A stretch of DNA of 6,450 bases, taken from positions 1 to 6,450 of the forward strand of contig RFTM01000102.1 of assembly GCA_009923475.1 (NCBI GenBank). The letters are read 5' to 3'. This DNA is from Gammaproteobacteria bacterium (GTDB taxonomy: Bacteria; Pseudomonadota; Gammaproteobacteria; Steroidobacterales; Steroidobacteraceae). Numbering within the stretch: position 1 is the stretch's first letter; every line of letters begins with the position of its first letter. Positions 1 to 6,450 of the stretch are shown here, one piece after another. The notes under the pieces are model-generated. The model searched no databases. It was not told the DNA's origin and worked only from the letters and a program-made list of their open reading frames with translations. Position numbers and translations under genes: made by a program.

Positions 1-2
1 CC

Positions 3-506
3 CACTTTGTGCAAGCCTGCGACCAAAGCGGCTTACCTCTGGTGTGGCTGCAAAACACCACGGGCTTCATTGTGGGCAAAGAGTCCGAGCAAGCCGGCAT
101 GATCAAGCACGGCTCCAAGATGATCCAGGCCGTGACCAACGCCAGCGTGCCGCAGATCACGCTGCACTGCGGGGCCTCGTTCGGCGCCGGCAACTACGGC
201 ATGTGCGGGCGCGGTTTCGCGCCGCGCTTTTGCTTCAGCTGGCCCAATGCCCGCACCGCGGTGATGGGCGGCGAGCAGGCCGCGCAGACCATGCGCACCG
301 TGACCGAGGCCGCCATGCGGCGCAAGGGTGAGATCGACACCGCCAAGCTCGACGCCCTGGGGCAGCGCATCGTGGAGCGCTTCGACCGCCAGATGAGCGT
401 GCTGCACACCAGCGCCCTGCTGCTGGACGACGGCGTGATCGACCCGCGCGACACCCGCGCCGTGCTGGCCCAGGTGCTGGCCATCTGCCGCGAAGCCGAA
501 GGCCGC
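3..506 (+). CDS. Acyl-CoA carboxylase carboxyltransferase (beta) subunit, methylcrotonyl/geranyl-CoA type; 5'-partial and 3'-disrupted
   Basis: This is the C-terminal half of a biotin-dependent carboxyltransferase, which moves CO2 from biotin to an acyl-CoA; an alpha (biotin carboxylase) partner would normally exist. The frame is already open at base 3, so the start lies outside the window and the GTG at 9 is internal (the codons before it read H-F, as expected in the family). Family-typical blocks are QNTTGF at about 54-71, the GASFGAGNYGMCGR oxyanion/acyl-CoA block at 171-212, and NARTAVMGGEQAA at about 258-296. The sequence GASFGAGNYGMCGR resembles geranyl-CoA (AtuC-type) and methylcrotonyl-CoA (LiuB-type) enzymes more than propionyl-CoA ones; the exact substrate is undecided. 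Resemblance ends at about R-E-A-E-G-R (489-506). The usual short tail ending in a phenylalanine-glycine-valine/isoleucine-alanine-arginine-methionine-like motif is missing. The frame stays open to 920 but there reads antisense to an MFS gene. The first codons use TTA, CCT, ATT, AAA and CAA, unlike neighbouring genes. Confidence 0.85.
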
Positions 507-508
507 GA
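489..508. other. Breakpoint joining two truncated convergent genes
   Basis: Within these 20 bases the plus strand still reads as carboxyltransferase (R-E-A-E-G-R) and the minus strand still reads as MFS helix (F-A-A-F-G-F-A). Left of it the minus strand has no MFS character, and right of it the plus strand has no carboxylase character. The shared stretch may be short homology used in a deletion or in an assembly join. No terminal inverted repeats, target-site duplication or integrase gene are visible around it. Confidence 0.65.
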
Positions 509-824
509 AAGGCAGGAAGGGCACGCCGCCGGCGGAAGCGCTCCAGAGCAGCGTCACGGCCGTGGCCACGGCGCCGACGACGGCAGCGATGCGCCACGGC
601 GCGCGGTCGACCCACAGGGGACCGAGCAGCGTGCTCAGCAGGTAGCCGCCGGTGCAGGCGCTGCCGAGCGTGCCGATCTCGGCGGGGCCGAGCTTGAGCT
701 GGTCGGCGAAGGCGCCGAGCAGGATCGGCATGGTGTTGAAGGGCAGGCCGCCGATGGAGGAGGCGACGCTCGCGGCGAGCAGGAAGGCGAAGCCGCCGCG
801 TACGAAGCGTTCGGTGTTGCTCAT
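489..824 (-). pseudogene. MFS transporter, N-terminal fragment (truncated at the 489-508 junction)
   Basis: About 112 residues of a major facilitator superfamily permease begin at ATG 824. Hydrophobic stretches at residues 11-40, 51-70 and 79-112 look like the first three transmembrane helices. Between the second and third lies a motif-A-like loop, G-P-L-W-V-D-R-A-P-W-R (68-78). MFS proteins normally have about 400 residues and 12 helices, so roughly 280 residues are missing. The frame stays open to 33 (about 263 codons), but beyond residue 112 it is only the antisense of the carboxyltransferase gene. The ATG overlaps the TGA of the upstream flavoprotein gene (ATGA, 821-824), and a weak GGAG lies 12 bases before it, so translation was probably coupled. 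From its place in the operon it would have imported the compound degraded by the neighbours; that is inference. It is non-functional if the junction is real, and merely cut if the junction is an assembly artefact. Confidence 0.7.
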
Positions 825-2541
825 GGCCGGTCGGGACTCCAGGTGATGCCGTGCGCGGCATGCAGGCCGGCGCGTCGGCCCGAGAATACGCCATCGGCGA
901 TGGACAGACCGGAGACGTAGAGCCCCGAGCTCACGCCGACCGCGGTGCGACCGGCGGCGTAAAGGCCCGCGACCGTGCTGCCGTCGGCGCGGCGCACGAG
1001 GCCCGTGTCCTCGTCGACCGCGAGGCCGCCGAGCGTCAGGGTGGGACAGGGGAAGAGCTTCGCGGCGAGGCCGACGTCGATGGCCATGAACGGCGCGCTC
1101 AGGAGCGGCACGCGGTCCTCGTCGGCCTTGCCGAACTCGTCGGGACGGCCCGCGGCGATCGCCTCGTTGAGCTGCCGCACCGTGGCCTCCAGCCCCGCGG
1201 GGTCGATGCCCACCTTGCGGGCGAGCGCCTCGGGCGTGCGCGCCTTGCGCCGTCCGAACATCATGTTGAGGCGGGCGAGGTCGCGCTGGAAGGCGAGCGT
1301 CTTGCCGGGCGCGATCTCGTCCCAGGCGCGCTCCACCAGCGTACGGTCGAGGATCAGCCAGCCTTCGCCGCCGTGCTTCTCGGCGAGTTCGTGGCCGAGC
1401 GTCGCGCCGTAGGCCATCTCGTTGCAGACGCGCTTGCCTCGGCGGTCGACCACGATGCCCAGGGCCCAGGCCTTGGGCGGGTTGATGAAGCGCCAGGCGG
1501 TGACGTTGTCCATGCGCGCGGTGGCGCCGCCCGCCGAGAGGCCGAGGTGGATGCCGCTGCCGTCGTCGCCCGGCGTGCCGAGCGGGTAGCCGCCGGTGTA
1601 GCGCGGCGCATGGTGCGCCAGCATCTTGCGGTTGAAGACGAAGCCGCCCGCCGCGAGGCAGACGCCGCGGCGCGCGCGCACGAAGCGCGTGACGCGCTGC
1701 GTGGCCTCGATGGCCGCGGCTTTCTTGAGGCGCCGCACGGCGAGCCGCAGCAGGTGCTGTGCGCCGGGGATGATGGGCGGGATGAGCATGTAGAGCCGCT
1801 GCGCCGCGCGCTGGTGCGCGAGGAAGGCCTCGCGCGCGGGGCCCTCGGGCAACTCCAGCAGCTTGGCGCCGATCACCCGGCCCTCGCGGTCGACGACCAG
1901 CTGCCGCGCCTCGGTGTGCGGCATGAAGCGCGCGCCCTTGTCCCGCAGCCAGTCGTGCAGCGGCCACACGATGGAGCCGCCGAGGCCCACGGCCGCCAGC
2001 ATCTGCTTGCGCGTGAGCCGGCCTGCGCCGCGGTGGCCGCGGGCGGCGGGCCGGGCCACCGCGGCGCTCGCGGGCAACAGCGAGTTGTCCGAGTGGTAGA
2101 GGAAGTAGTCGATGTTCGGGTAGGAGGTCTTGCCGCGGTACACCGTGGCGCGGAACTCGACGCCCTTGGCGACCAGCCAGTCGACGCTGTGGCGGCTCTG
2201 CTCGCAGAAGCGGCGCAGGGTCGCGTCGCTGACGCAGCCGCGGGTCTCGAGCGAGAGGTAGCGGAACATGTCTTCGGGCGTGTCCTCGACGCCCGCCTCG
2301 CGCTGCACCGCCGTTCCGCCGCCCGCGTACAGCACGCCGCCGCTCGCCGCGCTCGCGCCGCCGCCGGAGTAGCGGTCGACCATGGTGACCCGCAGGCCCT
2401 GCTCGACGGCCTCGGCCGCCGCGCTCGAACCGGCCGCGCCGCTGCCCACGACCAGGAGGTCCGTCTCGGCATCCCACTTGAAGGCGTCAGGGTCGGCGAC
2501 GAGCTGCGCAGGCTCCACCTGCGAGAACCATGGCGTACCGG

Positions 2542-2545
<4 letters not shown>
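821..2545 (-). CDS. FAD-dependent oxidoreductase, KstD/fumarate reductase flavoprotein family (3-ketosteroid dehydrogenase-like)
   Basis: A 574-residue cytosolic flavoprotein. The N-terminal Rossmann motif G-S-G-A-A-G is at residues 34-39, with acidic D57 at the end of the second strand to bind the FAD ribose; the S/G-rich loop 60-78 is also FAD-binding. GTPGDDGSG lies at 323-331, an N-E-x-x-Y-G motif at 375-380, and the C-terminal FAD block GLYAAGR at 527-533, followed by YVSGLS at 543-548. Y379, Y543 and S545 are candidate equivalents of the tyrosine/tyrosine/serine active site reported for 3-ketosteroid Δ4-(5α)-dehydrogenase; this is from memory of the family, not an alignment. Such enzymes take two hydrogens from a ring next to a ketone and pass them to FAD. 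Residues 230-288 are an additional helical segment. The ATG at 2545 is chosen because it lies 4 bases after an AGGGGG ribosome-binding site and overlaps the TGA of the synthetase gene; an in-frame start at 2665 would run deep into that gene. Alternatives are Δ1-dehydrogenase or another enone reductase/dehydrogenase. Confidence 0.88.
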
Positions 2546-4098
<1,553 letters not shown>

Positions 4099-4199
4099 GA
4101 TTCGTCGTTACCCCCGTCGATAAATCCGCGACCGACGTATAAAGTGGCATTAGAATTGTCGTTATCGTAGATAACATAGCAAATTTTTACGAATCCGCC
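4099..4199. promoter_or_regulatory. Divergent promoter region between the two operons
   Basis: These 101 bases separate the starts of the minus-strand synthetase (4098) and the plus-strand SDR (4200) and are visibly A+T-rich against the surrounding genes, as expected for a bidirectional promoter. Plus-strand minus-10-like hexamers are TATAAA at 4138-4143 and TAGAAT at 4151-4156; a minus-35-like TTGTCG is at 4156-4161. The minus strand has a TCTAAT and a TTGCTA. None pairs at 16-18 bases with a convincing partner, so I do not name a promoter. The inverted repeat at 4161-4175 sits where a regulator could control both directions. No regulator gene lies in the window. Confidence 0.65.
4161..4175. 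promoter_or_regulatory. Inverted repeat GTTATC-GTA-GATAAC, candidate operator
   Basis: A perfect 6-base inverted repeat with a 3-base spacer, 25-39 bases before the SDR start and 63-77 bases before the synthetase start. It contains T-N11-A spacing (TTATC-N3-GATAA), compatible with LysR-type sites, but the length would also suit other dimeric repressors. It does not match the KstR or KstR2 operator patterns as I remember them. The arms are too short for a terminator and no T-run follows. Confidence 0.5.
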
Positions 4200-4997
4200 A
4201 TGTCGAACACCCCGTTGAGCCAAGCCCTCGATTTCACCGGCCAGGTGGTGCTGGTGACCGGCGGCGCGGGCGGCATCGGCGCCGGCATCAGCGCGCGTTT
4301 CCTCGAGGCGGGCGCGACGGTGGTCACCTGCTCGCGGCGCCCGCCGGCGACGCTGCCGGCCCACGGCGGACGCATCGCCGAGCATCATGCCTGCGATGTG
4401 CGCAAGGCCGATGCCTGCCGTGCGCTCGTCGACGCGGTGGTCGCGCGCCACGGCCGGCTCGACGTGCTCATCAACAACGCCGGTGGCGGCGCCGAGATGC
4501 CTTCGGCCGATGCCGACCCGTCGGTGGTCGAGAAGATCATCCAGCTCAACCTCACCGCCGCGTTCTTCATGAGCCAGGCGGCGTTCCGCGTCATGCGCGA
4601 GCAGCCCGCAGGCGGCTCGATCCTCAACATCTCGAGCGTGTCGGCGACGCGCGCGTCGCCGTGGAGCGCGGCTTACGGCGCCGCCAAGGCCGGACTCGTC
4701 AACCTCACCGAGTCGCTCGCGATGGAATGGGGCCCCGAGCGCGTGCGCGTCAACGCGCTCATCGTCGGGCTGGTCGCGACGCCGGCCTCCGTCGAACACT
4801 ACGGCGGCGAGGCGGGCCTCGCGCGCATCGCGCAGATGCTGCCGCTGCGCCGCATGGGCGAGCCTGCCGACGTCGCCGACGCCTGCCTGTACCTCGCTTC
4901 GCCCCTTGCCGCCTACGTGAGCGGCGCGCAGCTCGCGGTGCACGGCGGCGGCGAGAAGCCCGTGTTCCTCGACCTCGCCCGACCGACATCCCCCTGA
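4200..4997 (+). CDS. Classical SDR-family NAD(P)-dependent oxidoreductase
   Basis: A 265-residue short-chain dehydrogenase/reductase acting on an alcohol/ketone pair, probably in the cytosol. The complete motif set is present: cofactor loop TGGAGGIG at 20-27, acidic D66, NNAG at 92-95, N117, catalytic S146, Y159 and K163 (YxxxK). R46-R47 after the second strand favour NADP(H). The usual PG after the active site is V-G (I-V-G-L-V-A-T-P). The region from HYGGEAG (about 199-205) to the tail VHGGGEKPVFL resembles, in my recollection, SDRs next to steroid ring-degradation genes in actinobacteria; that needs an alignment. It is the first gene of the plus-strand operon and is followed after 36 bases by a second SDR. 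No Shine-Dalgarno sequence is seen in the 20 bases before ATG 4200, yet no better start fits, since the Rossmann strand begins near residue 14. Alternatives are 3-oxoacyl reductase or hydroxyacyl-CoA dehydrogenase roles. Confidence 0.9.
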   Translation: MSNTPLSQALDFTGQVVLVTGGAGGIGAGISARFLEAGATVVTCSRRPPATLPAHGGRIAEHHACDVRKADACRALVDAVVARHGRLDVLINNAGGGAEMPSADADPSVVEKIIQLNLTAAFFMSQAAFRVMREQPAGGSILNISSVSATRASPWSAAYGAAKAGLVNLTESLAMEWGPERVRVNALIVGLVATPASVEHYGGEAGLARIAQMLPLRRMGEPADVADACLYLASPLAAYVSGAQLAVHGGGEKPVFLDLARPTSP

Positions 4998-5021
4998 ACC
5001 GGAAACCACACCGGAACCATC

Positions 5022-5027
5022 GGAGAG
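5022..5027 (+). promoter_or_regulatory. Ribosome binding site of the second SDR
   Basis: GGAGAG, 6 bases before ATG 5034; the clearest Shine-Dalgarno in the window. The 36-base gap also holds two copies of ACCGGAA (about 12 bases apart), of no evident function. Confidence 0.65.
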
Positions 5028-5033
5028 CAAGCC

Positions 5034-5897
5034 ATGACTGACTACAAGCCGCAGGTCGCGATCGTCACAGGCGCCAGCCGCGGGGCCGGCAAAGGCATCG
5101 CCCTCGCGCTCGGCGAGAAGGGCATGACCGTGTACGTCACCGGCCGCAGCACCCGCGAGGAGGACCACTTCCTCGGCGGCACCGTGCAGCGCACGGCGGA
5201 CGAGATCACCGCCGCGGGCGGCAAGGGCATCGGCGTGGTCTGCGACCACACGGACCCGGCGCAGATCGAGGCGCTGATCCAGCGCGTCGTGCGCGAGCAG
5301 GGCCGCATCGACATCCTGCACAACAACGTCACCTTCATCCACGACGAGCTCATCCTGCCCGAGCCCTTCTGGAAGCGCTCGGTCGACCTCGTGAAGATCC
5401 TCGACGTCGGCCTCAAGTCCGCCTACTACGCCTGCTACTACGCGGCGCCGATCATGGTGAAGCAGGGCAAGGGCCTGATCTCCTTCTCGTCGTCGTTCGG
5501 CTCCGCCTGCTACATGCACGGCCCGGCCTACGGCGCGCAGAAGGTGGGCGTCGACAAGTTCGCCGCCGACATGGCCGTCGATTTCGAGAACACGGGCGTG
5601 TGCTGCGTGTCGCTGTGGATGGGCCCGCTGCTCACCGAGCGCTCGCAGAAGGCCTTCCGCGAGCGGCCGGACCAGTACGCGCCCTTCCTCGAGGTGGTCG
5701 AGACGCCGCAGTTCTCGGGCGACATCCTCTACGCCATCGCCTGCGACCCGGACAACGCCAAGCTCTCCGGCCAGACGCTGGTCGGCGCCGAGATCGCGCT
5801 GCACTACGGCCTCAAGGACCGCAACGGCAAGCAGCCGCCCACCTACCGCGAGATGCTCGGCGAGCCGCGCAAGCAGCATCCGGCGCGGGTCTACTGA
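5034..5897 (+). CDS. SDR-family oxidoreductase, DHRS1-like
   Basis: A 287-residue short-chain dehydrogenase/reductase. The glycine motif TGASRGAG is at 12-19, with R16 and R38 pointing to NADP(H). Y166 and K170 (Y-G-A-Q-K) with S153 form the catalytic set. Two classical positions differ: NNAG is NNVT (97-100), and the tetrad asparagine position appears to be glycine in D-V-G-L (124-127). Both deviations, and the S-L-W-x-G stretch after the active site, are reminiscent of human DHRS1, a carbonyl reductase reported to act on steroids. The C-terminal tail of about 30 residues is longer than in classical SDRs. The start is supported by GGAGAG at 5022-5027. The stop is 7 bases before the flavin reductase start, so the two are one transcript. 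Its role beside the first SDR is probably a different oxidation/reduction step on the same substrate; this is inference. Confidence 0.88.
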   Translation: MTDYKPQVAIVTGASRGAGKGIALALGEKGMTVYVTGRSTREEDHFLGGTVQRTADEITAAGGKGIGVVCDHTDPAQIEALIQRVVREQGRIDILHNNVTFIHDELILPEPFWKRSVDLVKILDVGLKSAYYACYYAAPIMVKQGKGLISFSSSFGSACYMHGPAYGAQKVGVDKFAADMAVDFENTGVCCVSLWMGPLLTERSQKAFRERPDQYAPFLEVVETPQFSGDILYAIACDPDNAKLSGQTLVGAEIALHYGLKDRNGKQPPTYREMLGEPRKQHPARVY

Positions 5898-5900
5898 AGG
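5896..5900 (+). promoter_or_regulatory. Ribosome binding site of the flavin reductase
   Basis: GAAGG overlapping the TGA stop of the second SDR (5895-5897), 4 bases before ATG 5905. This arrangement suggests coupled translation. Confidence 0.5.
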
Positions 5901-5904
5901 CGCG

Positions 5905-6429
5905 ATGGACGCGCGCGAACTGCGGCGGGTGTTCGGCCTCTTCACCACGGGCGTGACCGTGGTGACGGCCGTGAACCCGGGCCCGGAGCCGGTGGGCGTG
6001 ACCGCGAACTCGGTCACCTCGGTGTCGCTCGACCCGCCGCTGCTGCTCTGGTGCCTCGCCAACAAGAGCAACAGCCTGAAGGCCTTCGCGGAGGGCGCGC
6101 CGTTCGCGATCCACATCCTCGCGCAGGACCAGGCCGACATCGCGCTGCACTTCGCGCGCTCGGGCGCCGCCAAGTTCGACGTCGACGCATGGTGGCGCGC
6201 GCGGCCCGAGCCGCCCGTCATCCACGGCGCGCTCGCGCGCATCGCCTGCCGCGTGGCGCACCTCTATCCGGGCGGCGACCACACCATCATCGTCGGTGAG
6301 GTCGAGTCGCTGGAGTCGCGCAACGCGCCGCCGCTCGCCTTCCATGCGAGCCGCTTCGGGCGCTTCGCCCCGGAGCGGGGCGCGGCCGAGGTCGAGCCTT
6401 GGCCGGACCCGCAGGGGCTCTGGATGTGA
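5905..6429 (+). CDS. Flavin reductase domain protein (HpaC/HsaB-like FMN/FAD reductase)
   Basis: A 174-residue single-domain flavin reductase with the usual family length. The opening F-T-T-G-V-T-V-V-T (13-21), the flavin-binding core from GVTANS (31-36) through SLDPPLLLW (41-49) to C50-L51, N-K-S-x-S-L (53-58) and GDH (124-126) followed by G-E-V are typical. Such proteins use NAD(P)H to make free reduced FMN or FAD, which diffuses to a partner two-component monooxygenase; HsaB (for HsaA in steroid A-ring breakdown) and HpaC are well-known examples. No monooxygenase is within the window, so the partner must lie downstream or elsewhere. It shares the transcript with the SDR upstream (7-base gap, GAAGG site). 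Its TGA (6427-6429) overlaps a possible GTG start of the next gene. The family is secure; the partner and the substrate are not known. Confidence 0.9.
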   Translation: MDARELRRVFGLFTTGVTVVTAVNPGPEPVGVTANSVTSVSLDPPLLLWCLANKSNSLKAFAEGAPFAIHILAQDQADIALHFARSGAAKFDVDAWWRARPEPPVIHGALARIACRVAHLYPGGDHTIIVGEVESLESRNAPPLAFHASRFGRFAPERGAAEVEPWPDPQGLWM

Positions 6430-6450
6430 GCGCCGCGGCGCCGGTCGGCG
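6426..6450 (+). CDS. Possible start of a further operon gene (3'-partial, unidentified)
   Basis: GTG at 6426-6428 overlaps the TGA of the flavin reductase (GTGA) and opens a frame coding for M-S-A-A-A-P-V-G to the window end. The overlap style and frame match the tight spacing of this cluster, but eight residues give no identity. A monooxygenase component or hydrolase would suit the context; nothing in the sequence shows it. Confidence 0.35.

Noticed and set aside
33..2477. Very long minus-strand open frame of 814 codons
   Set aside because: It is an out-of-frame shadow of the flavoprotein gene (rich in R, A, P and H), then the real MFS start, then antisense of the carboxylase. Only the 489-824 part resembles a protein family.
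4103..4137. CGTCG/CGACG repeats in the synthetase leader as an operator
   Set aside because: Five-base units with irregular spacing are expected by chance in sequence of this composition.
4161..4175. Palindrome as a terminator
   Set aside because: The 6-base stem is A+T-rich, not followed by a T-run, and lies between divergent starts where no terminator is needed.

Overview
This high-G+C window (about 70% for most of its length) suggests a proteobacterium. Protein style and codon choice fit Burkholderiales, perhaps the Comamonadaceae, but no ribosomal or marker gene is present, so this is an impression rather than a proof.

Layout. Bases 1 to about 506 (+) carry the C-terminal part of an acyl-CoA carboxylase carboxyltransferase of the methylcrotonyl/geranyl-CoA type, cut by the window edge. 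At about 489-508 it stops resembling its family and runs head-on into the N-terminal third of an MFS transporter on the minus strand (start at 824). Both genes are broken at the same point, so this is either a genomic deletion/rearrangement junction or an assembly chimera. Bases 4098 down to 824 (-) form a tight operon: an AMP-forming acyl-CoA synthetase of FadD3-like appearance, a KstD/fumarate-reductase-family flavoprotein, then the broken MFS gene. Both junctions inside it are 4-base ATGA overlaps. A 101-base A+T-rich divergent promoter region (4099-4199) contains a perfect inverted repeat. Bases 4200-6429 (+) form a second operon: a classical SDR, a DHRS1-like SDR and an HpaC/HsaB-type flavin reductase. 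A further gene may start at 6426 and run off the window.

How the genes may work together. An acyl-CoA ligase, an FAD-dependent ketosteroid-type dehydrogenase, two SDRs, a flavin reductase (normally serving a two-component monooxygenase) and a transporter together look like part of a degradative pathway for a polycyclic or terpenoid carboxylic acid. Steroid or bile-acid catabolism is the best guess. It rests on family resemblance and on tyrosine/serine positions in the flavoprotein that look like those of 3-ketosteroid Δ4-(5α)-dehydrogenases. The substrate is not proven. I see no CRISPR, RNA gene, insertion sequence or clearly new defence or mobile system. The most unusual points are the 489-508 junction, the helical insert in the flavoprotein and the operator-like palindrome.
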